A stretch of 64,000 bases of DNA from Botryotinia globosa. Taxonomy: Eukaryota; Ascomycota; Leotiomycetes; Helotiales; Sclerotiniaceae. Below, in pieces: positions 48,501 through 62,078 of the stretch. Location of the stretch: positions 1,612,001-1,676,000 of the forward strand of contig RCSZ01000014.1 of NCBI GenBank assembly GCA_014898425.1. Reading direction: 5' to 3'. Position numbers and translations under genes: made by a program. Within the stretch, counting starts at the first letter, position 1. Each line of letters begins with the position of its first letter. The notes under the pieces were generated by a model. The model was given only the letters and a program-made list of their open reading frames with translations. It was not told the origin of the DNA and made no database searches.

Positions 48501-51500
48501 TATTCGATTTCCTTTATTGAAATAGATTGGGATTATCTTAGAATACTTAATTTATTTCAATTTTCAAAAAAATTGTATTTGAAATTATTGAAGATATTGA
48601 AATAATCAAGAATCTTTTTATATAAAACCTCGGTTTTTTCTATAATATTTTTAATAAAATTTCTATTAACAAATAATAAAAGTGATTTTAGATTAAGCTT
48701 TAGTTTATATTAATTGATAATCTTATAGAATTCTTTATCATTTTTAATTCTATTTATAATATTCTTTTAATAATTATATTTTATTCGTTGGATTACTTTA
48801 TAAAAGATTTGAGTTATTTAGAGGATATCCTTATTTAAAATATTATATCCACAAAAATAATTTTAATATATTTTTTTATATTTAAAGATTTATTATAATA
48901 TAGCTTTATTATCTTCTTTATTAAACTTATTAATTATATAAATAACAATATTCATTATTATTATAAAATCTATTATATATACTTCGATTATAATTTTATT
49001 TATAAAAAAAAGGAAATTAGAAAAGTGGGTTATACTAATATATACTAGATTAAAAAGTTTTTTTAATTCTATTTCTGGGATTTTATAATAATATTATTCT
49101 AATGAGATTGTGTTTTATTCTAGGATAATAATAATTTATATTTTATAATTCGAACTATTATATATATCTTTTCTGATAATAATCTTGATAAAAGAAATAT
49201 TTGAGAAGATAAAATTAATAATATAATTAATTTTATATATAAATTTGCTAGAGATATTAATAAAATTTATATTATTATTATTAGATTAATATATTAAATC
49301 CAAATCTTTATATTTAAATTATATTCTTGATTTAAATGTGTAATGTTAGGTATTGAAGTTGTTTTTTATTAAATATTGAAATAATAGGATTAGGTATAAT
49401 ATATAGTCAATTGCTTTATTATTATTTGATTAATAATATAAATTGAATATAATATTCTTATTTATATTAATTTAAAGAAAGTTTTTATTATATATAAAGC
49501 AATATTATTATATATATAGATTAATGTTTATATATATATATATTATAATCCGAGGGCAATCTAATTTTTTAAAATTCTCAAAATTCTAGAAGTTTGTTGA
49601 AGTGTCATAATTGTAATTCGAATAATTTTGAGTTTGTATATTAATAATTATTTAAGATTTTTGAATATATATAATATTGATTTATTAAATATCGAAAACT
49701 ACAAGAATTATTATATATATAAAAATACTTCTATCAATATTAATCTAATAGATTTATAGATTGTGTTATTAGATTTATTAATTATAAATTCCATTACAAA
49801 ACTTATTATATTATATTAATATTAATAAAATATTTTTTTGAAATCAAATACATTAAATTTATTAAGATTTTGTATATAATAAAAAGCATTTTTATCCTTT
49901 TCTTTATTTGTTTTTAAATATAATCTAGAAACTTTTATTCAAAAAAAAATGAATATCTAAATTACAACTATAAAAATTTATATCTAGATTATAATTACAA
50001 AAGCTTATATCTAATCCCAAACTAAAGTTTAATTAATAATAATAATAGATTTAATTTATTTATATTAAATAATAATAATATTATACTTATGTTTGTTAAT
50101 AAGTTTTATAACTGTGATTACAAAAATATTAAATATCTCTATTTTAGGGATTTCAATGAATATATTGATTATTTTGTATTGAACCTTTTTTATTTTTTAA
50201 ATAACTTTAAATTTATTTTTAATAAAAAGTATTATAATATTATTTTTGTATTAAAAAATAATAAAGTATTTATTATATCCAATTTCAAATGGATTATAAC
50301 AATTAATATATTTGGATAGTATTGTATAGTTAATATCTATTGATTTTTTATATATATTTGTTTGATGGTTATAATGAATATAAAAAAGGAGTTAGTTGTA
50401 TTTAAAAAAGAAGTAGTATCCTTAGCAATTTAGATTGTATTAAGTTATAATATATTTCTTTTCAATTAATCTAAAAGAGTTATTAGTATTGAAAAAAGTG
50501 AAAAGATAGATTATTTCAATAAATGAAATAATTTAGATAATTCTATTAGAATATTCATTAACTTTATAATTAAAGAATTTAATAATAACTGAATACTTCT
50601 TTATTTATATAAAGATTTTATTAAAAATGAAAGTTTTATTTATTATAATTATTCCATTATTTAAGTTCATAAAAAAAATAGGGATTTTTATAATTATATA
50701 ATTATATCAAATCTTTAAAATAATTAGGGATATAGTATCTAATATTTATAATATTTTTTATTAATTATATTTATTATAAAATAAATTACGAATATTATTA
50801 ATTATAAAGATAATAATTCAATCTATAACTATAAGCAAGATTATCTGAATATCAATTAAAAAGAAGTCTTCAATAATTTCCATAAAATATTATTAAAGAA
50901 TAAAAACAAAAAATTAATTGAATAAAATTGGAGGTTCATATTTAATAAGCAATCTCTAATCCTAATATTAGATATAATTCGAAATAGAATTTTTTCTTGA
51001 TATAAAATTATAAAAGATTTTCTTAGATTATACATTTCTAAATTTAGAAAATATATTATTTCTGATACTATTTATACTATCAAACTTAACCATTTCTATA
51101 AAAATCTTAAAACCAATAATAAATACAATATAAATAGAAAATTAAATATAAATATCGAGAAATACAAAAAGAGTAATAATATCAATAAAAATAGCAATAA
51201 TTATAAAATTAATTACAAAATCAATAAATTCCTTTATAAAAACTATACTAAATATATTTGTATAGAATATTACAAAAATATTAAATAATGTTACAAAATT
51301 TATAACAATTATACATTTACTTTTTATATTATATTCAAAAATATCAAACTACTTTTTAATAACATTTAATACATTCAAAATAGTATTTTAATTACAACAA
51401 TCAATTTCAAAAAAAAAAAATATTTAAATATTTATTCTACTTCTTTTTCTTTTAACTATATAAAATTGATTAAAATTAAATAAAGATTATAAATCTAATA

Positions 51501-51689
51501 AATATATAAATCTAAGATTTAATAATTATAAAAAACAATTCGATATTATAAACCTATTATCTAACAATATCATTATAAAAACAATTATTGAATTAAATAA
51601 AAGGATTTATAGAGAATATAAAGAGTTAATTCTATATAATAAAGTCGGAAATATAAAGATATCTCGATTTTGGAATGTTGTGTTGATCT
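45598..51689 (+). mobile_element. R1 repeat, full-length copy 2 (about 6.1 kb)
   Basis: Begins (TAG)5 TATTTATTAACGTCC, ATTGAGCCGG, AAGGCCGACC, with the least-mutated 5' end of the three full copies, and ends TGTTGTGTTGATCT. Collinear with copies 1 and 3. The longest surviving frame is at 50089-50319 (76 residues, starting MFVNKFYNCDYKN and ending NFKWIITINIFG), homologous by position and sequence to segments in copies 1 and 3. Family not recognised. Confidence 0.87.
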
Positions 51690-52424
51690 ATTATATATAT
51701 ATATATAGCTTCAGAAAGATGTTTTAGAGAGATCAATGAAAAGTCTTAGGGTTAGGGTTACCCTAATCATTTAAATATTATTATATTATATTAATTTGTT
51801 AGAGAATCATTAATATGGTTATTATTTACACAAACGTAATTCAAAATAATAAAGTAGAGAGTTTATATTTTATTTATCATATTCTTAATTATATATTCTT
51901 TATAAATAAAGGAAGTAATTTGAATTCAAAATATACTTTATATTAATTTACAATCTTATATAACTCTCTTTTTTTCTCAACTTTATTCGTTATATATTTC
52001 TATTAATTATGTATCCATTTTTATATAATATTTCGAAATATTTTATTAACAATTAAATCATCTTTATTTTATTCGAATCTAATATAATCCTTATAAATTT
52101 TAATTCAAATGTTATTCTATTAAACCCTAAATATTTGTCCTTTTTATCAAACTTTTCAATTACTCAAATAACTGATTGAAACATTATAATAAATATTTAT
52201 TTGAAAACTTTAAATATTATTAATAATCTTGAAAAAAGCTTGAAAATTAATAAGATTAATAATTTCAATTTTAAGAAAATTGGAGAATCTAATTAATATT
52301 TCTTTGAGAATCTAAGACCATTATTATTTCGAGATAATAACCCTTTTATTTAAAATAATTAAATTTATATTTTATAATCTGAGTTTATATGAAGATTCCT
52401 TTCAATAAAAACTTATATAAATAA
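51690..52424. other. Unclassified AT-rich DNA with interstitial telomere motif
   Basis: A short (TA)n run, then a less mutated stretch with the telomere-like motif at 51746-51766, then ordinary AT-rich DNA. No gene. Confidence 0.5.
51746..51766. repeat. Telomere-repeat motif in head-to-head arrangement
   Basis: Two TTAGGG units are followed by TTA and then CCCTAA. TTAGGG is the usual Pezizomycotina telomere repeat. Two opposing telomere repeats joined directly resemble a fusion or repair scar. At 21 bp, chance or TE origin is not excluded. Confidence 0.6.
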
Positions 52425-52490
52425 AACTAGCCATCGGGGAAAAAGAATTTTTCAGACCGTGAATTCGTAAAAGCTTTTTCTTTTATTTCT
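52425..52490. repeat. Half copy of MITE F
   Basis: AACTAGCCATCGGGGAAAAA then GAATTTTTCAGACC and GAATTCGTAAAAG match one arm of the element at 15373-15503; the other arm is missing. Confidence 0.65.
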
Positions 52491-52555
52491 TTAATTTTTA
52501 TAAAAGTCAACCCCCAAATCCTCAAGGTTTAATTTTAATTATAAATAGTTTTGTT

Positions 52556-53332
52556 GAAAGTTTACAGGCGAAATCGGTTTATCTTTTTTTATTCGGATTT
52601 TTGAATTTTATTCAGATTTTTTAATTTTATTCAGATTTTAATAGGTTATTTCACATCAGATCATTAATTATATCACTGAATTACAAAAGCTATAATATCA
52701 AAATAATTTTTATTAATATTATTAGATTAGCTATATTCAATATAAACCTTTTTTAATTGATTATATAAGCTCTAATTATATTTATACTATTTCAACTTTA
52801 ATCTTTTATAAAAACCTTAGTTTTGAAACTAATATTATAAAAAATATATTATTTGAAAGCCCTTAATTTCTTATATATAGTTACTACTTTTTTTCTTTTT
52901 TATTCAATTTATATTAGGTTAAATAAATTGATTCAAAAGATTCTATTATTAATTCAATTACAATACTAATCAGAAAAACTATATCAACCAAAAAAACTAA
53001 ATTCCAATTAATAAAAAGTTTCGCATATTACTTATAATCAATCAAAGGGAACCTTATATATACCAATTAACAAATTTATTATAGTTATAGAGATATATAA
53101 TTACATAATACATAAGTACAAAAAAACTTGATTTGCTTCTTACGAATCCATAAATAAATAAACTAAATTTGAAATAAATTTTTTTCAATAAACGAATTCT
53201 CTCGATATCTTAATAAATTCTATAATTTTATCAATTATAAATTATTTATATATATCTAGAATTATAATAATATTAATACTGATTAATCATAAATCTTTAT
53301 TATAAATCTGTTAAAACTATGTACTAGGTGAT
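52556..53332. repeat. Family G copy 3 plus LTR-like sequence, inverted
   Basis: TTTACAGGCGAAATCGGTTT to about 52780 matches 39200-39470 inverted. The following part matches 38850-39190 and 16943-17100 inverted. Together with 14757 and 16229 it suggests one larger retroelement whose pieces are scattered here. Confidence 0.6.
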
Positions 53333-55268
53333 AACTAAGTCGAATACCCCACTTTCGGGCCACCCCTTTTTCGGGCCACCCTTTTACACCAAAAATCACT
53401 TTTTTGATTTATTAATATCTTTATTAATATTGAATATAATTTAATAAAGATTTAGATCTATATCATTCGAATCACTTTAAATCTATTTTGCAATCTTTGG
53501 ATTTTTAGGATTTTTAGGATTTTTTAGATTTTTATGGATCGATTTCTAAAGCTTTGAAATATCGATTTTCAATTTATATATAAATCACATACAAATCTAA
53601 AATTTCATAAAATCTATAAAAACCTTTCAGGAAAAATAACTCAAAATAAATCATAAAATGTTATTTTTAACTCATCAGATATTCAATTTGAAAGATTTTA
53701 AAAAATGAAAAACTCCTTATGAATAAATATTTAGAAGAGTATTCTCAAAATTACAAGGATTATTTATATTACTTTCAACTTATTATATATTATATCTCTA
53801 TATCTCTATATTTATCTACAGACACTCAGATCAACACAACATCCCAAAATCGAGATATCTTTGTATTTCGACTTTATTACACAGAATTAACTCTCTATAT
53901 CCTCTATAAACCCTTTTATTTAATTCAACAATTGCTTTTACAGCAATATCACTAGATAATAGATTTATAACACCAGATTATTTCTTATAATTATTAAATC
54001 CTAGATTTATATATTTATTAAATCTACAATCTTTATTTAATCTTAATAGAATAGAAACTATTATTAAAGAGTTTTATAACCAAATAAAACAATTCTAATA
54101 AAAATAATAATAATTTATTCTTTTAGATATTTATAACAAATAGAATTTTATCTATACAATTAAGTTTTCTTTGAAATTAGATTTATTAAGAAAAACGCTA
54201 TATTATATTCTAGTTATATATATAGAATATAAGGATTTTATATAGTATTATAAAAAGTTCTAATATTAAGATATTAATTTGAAATCTTTTTATAATTATT
54301 AAAAGATTTCTAAATATCTAATATTATATTATAAATTATTAATTCAATTTGAAAGATAATCTAAACAATTATTTTTATTTCTATTTTTATTAATAATAGA
54401 AAACTTTAATTATCTTTTATTTTTAATATTACAATTATTAATATTAATCGAATTCTTTGAAATTATTTGGTTTTATATTAGTATTTACTTCTGCTAAGAA
54501 TATTCGACCATCTCTTTCCCTCTTTTTTTTTTCTTTCTTTCTTTTTATTCAAACCCTACTCTTCCTTTATTTAATTTAAATAATAATTAAAGGATATAAT
54601 AGGAATATCTTATAATATTTATATATTTTGTAAATATATTTTTATAACTTATATTTATTTATTTCTAAAAAACTATATTTAGCTTTTTAAAATTCTAAAA
54701 ATATTATTAGCCTCACTTCAATTAATAAAAAAAAAGTTATTCAAATAAATTCTAATCCTTATATATATAAATTGTTTTTTAAGATATTAGATAAATCTAT
54801 AATTGAGTATATCCCCATATCCTTCGGGAGGTTTCCAGGGTTGGTCTTAAGCTGGCTCGATGAATGTTAATAAATATTATTACTACTACTACTACTACTA
54901 CTACTACTATATTTATCTATTTCTTAAAAACAAAAGATTTCCATTTAGATTGAGATTTAAAGTTTTTTAAAAAGGTATATAATTTTCATTTAATAATTAT
55001 TATTAAAAAATTATTAAAGATTATATAAAAGTTTGAAATTTATATGTAATTCTAATACAAATTCAAAAATCGATATTTTAAAGCTCTAAATCTCAATCCA
55101 GAAAAATCCTAAAATTCTAAATTTTTCAATATAAGCTTAGAATAGCTTAAATTATATAAATATAAATTTTTATTAAATTATATTCAATATTGATAGGTTA
55201 AAAAAGTGATTTTTGATATAAAAGGGTTGTTTGAAAGAGGTAATCAGAAAGTAGAGTGGTTGATTTAA
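53333..55268. mobile_element. Long-TIR element, family L, carrying a nested R1 derivative
   Basis: Left end ACTAAGTCGAATACCCCACT then TTCGGGCCACCCC; right end is the inverse with RIP changes (GAGTGGTTGATTTAAT). Inner arms also pair (CACCAAAAATCACTTTTTTG with AAAAGTGATTTTTGATATAA; GCTTTGAAATATCGATTTTC with its inverse at about 55060-55085), giving TIRs of about 250-300 bp. Without the nested R1 piece (53827-54909) it would be about 850 bp. No coding capacity. Confidence 0.8.
53827..54909 (-). mobile_element. Internally deleted R1 copy (about 1.1 kb), nested in element L
   Basis: The left edge CAGATCAACACAACATCCCA is the inverse of the R1 3' end and the right edge GGCTCGATGAATGTTAATAA then (TAC)n is the inverse of the R1 5' end. 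Near 54050 the sequence jumps from about 230 bp inside the 3' end to about 850 bp inside the 5' end, so some 5 kb are missing. A plus-strand open frame at 53719-53955 only spans the junction of L and R1. Confidence 0.88.
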
Positions 55269-55469
55269 TACTAATATAGATGTAAATCTTCTATAAGATT
55301 TTTTATTGATTTTTTTTAAAATCTTTCTATAAAATTATATATATATATATGAATTCTTTATCTTAATATAATCATTAATTAAATCATAAATCAATTGATA
55401 TTTATAATAAAGTTTTCCTTTTCATAATTTCATTTTTGAAAACCTTCGAAAAATTAATTAATAGATTGT
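55269..55469. repeat. Family H copy 3, truncated by R1
   Basis: Matches 28900-29100 and 33050-33230 (TTTTATTGATTTTTTTTAAA, ATCATTAATTAAATCATAAA). It ends at the start of R1 copy 3. Confidence 0.55.
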
Positions 55470-58400
55470 TAGTAGTAGTATTTATTAATATTCATCGAGC
55501 CGGCTTAAGATCAACTCTGAGAATCTTTTAAAAGGTATAGGGATATACTAAGCTATAGATTTATTAATATTCTAAAAAGCAATTTATATATATAGAAATC
55601 AAAGTTTATTTAAATAACTCTTTTTTCGCTAATTAAAATAGAATCAATAATATTTTAGGATTTTAAAAAATTAGATATAATTATTTAGAAATAACCGAAT
55701 ATAATACTATAAAAGTATATATTTTATAAAATATATTAATATTAAAAGAAACTTTTATTATATCTTTAATTAATATTTAAATTAAATAAGGAAAAAGTAG
55801 AGTTTAATAAAAAAAATAAAAAAAAATAAAGAAATAAAAATAAAGAAGAGATTAGATATTTTTAATGAGAATAAATATTGATATAAAATTAAATAATTCT
55901 AAAAAATTTGATTAATATTAGTAATTGTAATATTAAAAATAAGAAATAATTAAAATCTCTTATTATTAATAAGAATAAAATAAAAATAATTGTTTGAATT
56001 ATTTTTTAAATTAAGTTGGTGATTTATAATATAATATCAAATATTCGGAAATCTTTTGATAATTATAAAAGTATTTCAAATTAGTATTTTAATATTGGAA
56101 TTTCTTAAAATATTATATGAAATCTCTGTATTTTGTATATATAATTAGAATATAATATAATATCTTTTTTAATAGATTTGATTCTAAAAAAAGTTTAATT
56201 ATATACATAAGATTTTATTCATTATATATATCTAAAAAAATAGATTTTTTTTTAGAATTGTTTCATTCGATTGTAGAGCTTTTCAATAATAATCCTTACC
56301 CTATTGATGATAAATATTGAAATAAATTCTAGATTCTAAATGGGTTTATAAGCTTTAAGATTGATAAATTTATTAGCAATCTTGTTTTCTTTAATATCTG
56401 TGTATTTAAAGAATCAGTGAATTTTGATATTGAAAATTTGTATAATATTTTAACAAATATAAAAAATCTATTAAAAGGAATTGAATATATTATTATATAG
56501 AGATTAGATTATCAATATATTATCAATATAAAACTATAGATATTATTTATTAAATAAGAGAATCCTTAAAATATATTTGAAGTTTATATAAACTTTGATT
56601 ATTTTTAAATTGAAAATATATAAAATATTATTAATCGAATTTAAATTAATAATAATTTGCTTTTTGTTTTAATGTATTATATACTTATATTTAATAAATC
56701 TTTTTCTATTAATGATTTATTCAAAACCATTTGAAAAGATTGAAATCTTATTAAAAAAAAACATTTTTTTTTTGAAATTAGTAATTATTATTTCCTTATT
56801 AATATTTTCTATTAAATTCATTTAATATTTTAGAAAAAAATATAGAGATTATAATATAAAGTATATAATATTAAAAAGAATTATTTCTAAATATTAGATT
56901 TTGATTTTAGATTTTTGTTATTAGTTAATATTTTTATTTTTAGTAATAAATAAAAGTGTGATTTAATAAATTATAAAATAGAAGGTATTTATTAATTAAA
57001 TATATATAGCAAAATGAAGTTTAGTTTTAATTAGTATTGTATTAATAAATAAAATATTTATATTTTTAAAGACAATAGTTATCGAAATAGTTTTTCAAAT
57101 AGGAAATATGTTTTTGAATATTAGAATAAATATTTATTTCTATAAATCGATATATTAATTTCTTTAGAAGGAGATAGTGAGGTTATGAATAATATATTGA
57201 ATATAAAGTGGTTTTATTTTATTATTAAATTTTATTTTGATTTTATATATAAAAAAAAGAATAATATGTATAATAATATCTTTATATAAAGCTGAGATTG
57301 AAAAGCTATTAATTATTTTTATAAGATTATAGATATAATATATCATTATTTGAGTTTTAATAGTTTTTATAATAATATATTTTTTAAAGAAAAGTTTTTT
57401 ATTGAATTAGATTTTGAATTATTTTAAAAGAAATTATAATAATTGATATAATAATAAGCTTTTTATTAATAATATAAAAAGCAATATAATCTCCTTTTTT
57501 TTTAATAAAATAAATCATTTTGAATTTTTTAGAAATAAAAACAATTTTGTTATTATGATTTTATTCAAGAATCTTTTCTATATTATTTATTAAAATAAAA
57601 TATTGAAATTTAAAGATTAAAAGATTTAATATAAATAAAAGATATTAACATATTCACAATATAATTTTATATTTTGTAATATAAATTTAATAAAATATAA
57701 TATGTATAAAATTAAAAAGAAAAAGAAATCTTAGAATATTCTATATTCAATTTTATAATTAAATATAATCGAATTCTTTAAATAGATGTGAATATATTAA
57801 TTAATAAAAAAGGATTTGATTAATTTTAGAAAAATTAGGGGATAGTTTTATTTAATTTTTTTTTTTAATAATTTTTTTTTGGAAATATATTAAAAACACT
57901 TTAAATATTTATAATAATTATAATAGTTTCTATATTATATATAAAATAAATAATTAGATTTATAAAAATCTTTTTAAAAAAGATTTTTTATGTTATGAAT
58001 TAAGAATATTATTAATTAATATAATTTATATTGAATAATAGATTATAATTCTCTCTAAATCTTTTGAAATATAGGAGATAAATATAATCGATTATTAAAA
58101 ATGAATAAAGAATTCATTTTTAATATTAACTTTAAATAATATAGTTATTTCAATAGGTTTTTAGATTTATAAAAAGAAATTGAATATTAAGTATTGATTA
58201 TAAAGCCTATATAGAATACTATTAATTATTAGCTAATAAGCTTTGAATATTTATATTATAATATAATTGATATCTAATAAAATATTAGAAACTTTAATAA
58301 TATTATATTCGATTGCTTCTATTGAAATAAATTGAAACTATTTCAAAATACTTAATTCATTTCAATTTTTAAAAAATTTATATTCAAAATCATTAAAGAT

Positions 58401-61400
58401 ACTAAAACAATCAAGGATTTCTTTATACAAAATCATAGCTTTTTTTATAATATCTTTAATAAGATTTTTATTGATATATAATAAAAACAATTTTAAATTA
58501 AATCTCAATTTATATCAATTAATAATCCTATAAAACTCTTTATTATTTTTAATTCTATTTATAATATTTTTATAATATTTGTATTTTGTTTATTAAATCA
58601 TTTTATAAAAAATTTGAATTATTTAAAAAATATTCTTATTTAAAATATTATATTTATAACAACAATTCTAATATTTTCTTTGTACTTAAAGATTTATTAT
58701 AATATATTTTTATTATTTTCTTTTTATTAAACTTATTAATTATATAAATAATAATATCAGTTATTATAATAAGATTAATTATATATATTTCGATTGTTAT
58801 TTTATCTATAAAAAAAAGATTAGAAAAATAGATTATATTAATATATATTAGATTAAAAAGTTTTCTTAATTCTATCTCTAAAATCCTATAATAATATTAT
58901 TCTAATAAAATTATACTTTATTTTGAGATAATAGTAATTTGTATTTTATAATTTGAATTATTATATATATCCTTTCTAATAATATTATTAATAAAAAAGA
59001 TATTTGAAAAAATAAGATTAATAATATAACTAATTTAATATATAGATTTACAAAGAATATTATTAAAATCTATATTATTATTATGAAATTAATATATTAA
59101 ATCCAAGTTTTTATATCTAAATTATATTTTTAATTCGAATATATAATATTAAATATTGAAATTGCTTTTTATCAAATATTAAAATAATAAAATTAGATAA
59201 AATATATAATCTATTATTTTATTATTATTTAATCAATAATATAAATTGAATATAGTATTTCTATTTATATTAATTTAAAAAAGAATTCTATTATATATAA
59301 AACAATATTATTATATATATAAATCAATATCTTTGTATATATATATTATGATCTAAAAATAATCTAATTCTTTAGGATTTTCAAAATTCTAAGAATCTAT
59401 TAAAATTTAATAATTATAATTTGAATAATTTTGTATTTATATATTAAAAATTATTTAGAGTTTTTGAATATAAATAATATCAATTTATTAGATATTAGAG
59501 AGTATAAAAGTTGTTATATATATAGAAATATTTTTGTTGATATAAATTTAATAGATTTAGAGATTATATTATTAAGTTTATTGATTACAAATTTTATTAT
59601 AAGATTTGTTATATTATATTGATATTAATAAAATATATTTTTGAAATTGAGTATATTAAGTTTATTGAAATCTTATATATAATAAGAACTATTTTTATTC
59701 TTTCTTCTATTTGTTTTCAAATATAATCTAAAAACTTTTATTTAAAGAAAAATAAATATCTAGGTTACAATTATAAAAGCTTATATTTAATCTCAAATTA
59801 AAATTTAATTAATAATAGGAATAAATTCAATTTATTTATATTAAATAATAATAATATTATATTTATATTCATTAATAAACTCTATAATTATAGAAATATT
59901 AAGTATTTCTATTTCTATTTCAAAAACTTCGATAAATATATTAATTACTTTATATTAAATCTTTTCTATTTTTTAAATAACTTTAAACTTATTTTTAATA
60001 AAATGTATTATAATATTATTTTTATATTGAAAAATAATAAAGTATTTATTATATTCAATTTTAAATAAATTATAATAATTAGTATATCTAAATAATATTA
60101 TATAATTAATATCTATTAATCTCTTATATATATCTATTTAATAGTTATAATAAATATAGAGAAAAAATTGAATACATTTAAAAGGAAAATGATATTCTTA
60201 ATAATCTAAATTATATTAGATTATAATATACTTTTTTTTAATTAATTTGAACAGATTATTAATATTAAACAAATAAAAGAATAAATCATTTTAATAAATA
60301 AAATAATTTAAATAATCTTATTGAAACATTTATTGATTTTATAATTAAATGATTCAATAATAATTAAGTATTTTTTTATATATATAAAGATTTTATTTAA
60401 AATAAGAGTTTTATTTATAATAATTATTTTATTATTTAGATTTAGAAAGGAAATAGGGATTTCTATAATTATAAAATTATATTAAATTTTTAGAATAATT
60501 AGAGATATAGTATTTAATATTTATAATATTTTTTATTAATTATATTTGTTATAAAACAAATCGCGAATATTATTAGATATAAAAATAATAATTTAGTTTA
60601 TAATTATAAACAAAATTATTGGAATATTAATTAAAAAAAATCTTTCAATAATTTTTGTAAATTATTATTAAAAAGTAAAAACAAAGAATTGATTGAATAA
60701 AACTAAAGGTTTGTATTTAATAAATAATCTTTAATTTTAATATTAAATACAATTTAAAATAGATTTTTTTTTGATATAAAATTATAAAAGATTTTCTCGA
60801 ATTATATATTTCTAGATTTAAAGAATATATTGTTTTTAATATTATTTATATTATTAAATTTAATTATTTTTTCAAAAATCTTAAAACTATTAATAAATAT
60901 AATATAAATAAAGGATTAGATACAAATATTTAAAAATGTGAAAAGAGTGATAATATTAATGAAAATAGTAATAATTATAAAATTAATTATTAAGCTAATA
61001 AATTCCTTTGTAAAAGTTATATTAAATATATTTGTATAAATATTATAAAGATATCAAATAATATTATGAGATTTATAATAACTATATATTTGCTTTTTAT
61101 ATTACATTCGAAAATATCAAATTACTTTTGGATGATATCTAATATATTCAAAATAATATTTTGATTATAATAATCAATTTTAAAAAAAAAGATATTTGAA
61201 TATTCATTTTATTTATTTTTCTTTTAATTATATAAAATTAATTGAAATTAAACAGAGATTATAAATTCAATAAATATATAAACTTAAAGTTTAATAATTA
61301 TAAAAAACAATTTAAAATTAAAAATCTATTATCTAATAATATTATTAACAAAGTAATTTATTGAATTGAATGAAAAGATTTATAATGAATATAATAAATT

Positions 61401-61463
61401 AATTCTTTATAATAAAGTCGAAAATACAGAGATACTTCGATTTTGGGATGTTGTGTCGATCTG
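55470..61463 (+). mobile_element. R1 repeat, full-length copy 3 (about 6.0 kb)
   Basis: Begins (TAG)3 TATTTATTAATATTC then ATCGAGCCGGCTTAAG and ends CGATTTTGGGATG then TTGTGTCGATCTG. It is more heavily mutated than copy 2. Readable segments at about 58350-58530, 59431-59622 (63 residues, starting MYLYIKNYLEFLN) and 59870-60090 correspond to those of copies 1 and 2. Confidence 0.86.
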
Positions 61464-61469
61464 AGTGTA

Positions 61470-61805
61470 ATCGAGGAAAGTGAATATCCCCGGAAAGCAA
61501 ATTATTCCTATTTCATAACAAAATATTAACAAGTCATTCAAAATATACTAACAATCAAGTTTTTATATACTATATACAATATATATAGATTCTATAAAAT
61601 TTTCCAAATAATTTTGAATGACTTTATTATATCTCGATTTTTCTTTATTTTATATAATCAACCTAAAGAAGAAAATATAAGAAATAGTATTTTATTAATT
61701 TTAATAAAGTATTTAATAATTGTAATATATTAAATTCGAGATATTATAATATTTTATTATTAAGTGGGGACAATTCGCTTTCCAGGGACATTCGCTTTCC
61801 CCGAC
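61470..61805. mobile_element. TA-flanked MITE, family M
   Basis: Left end ATCGAGGAAAGTGAATATCC then CCGGAAAGCAAATT; the right end inverted reads GTCGGGGAAAGCGAATGTCC then CTGGAAAGCGAATT. TA on both sides (61468-61469, 61806-61807). 336 bp, non-coding, 6 bp after the end of R1 copy 3. Confidence 0.87.
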
Positions 61806-62078
61806 TAGAAACTAGTCGGCTGTTTATAAGAGCGACTATTAATATCAATTATTTATAATCAACTTTTACTAATAAATATATTATCTATAAAATAATTACT
61901 TAAATCTTTCCCTTATACAAAATATATTCAAAGTATTATAAAAAGACTCTATCTTTTTGATAGATTTATAAAATATAGATACCATTAGTTTATAAACATT
62001 GCTTTTTCCATATAAAAGATTTGAAATTCTAAAAATAATTAATATATAATACAAAGCTTCATCAATTTTCTATTTTCC
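61806..62078. other. Short unassigned spacer
   Basis: AT-rich sequence between MITE M and the next R1 copy; starts with ACTAGAAACTAGTCGG, itself a small hairpin. Nothing else seen. Confidence 0.5.
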
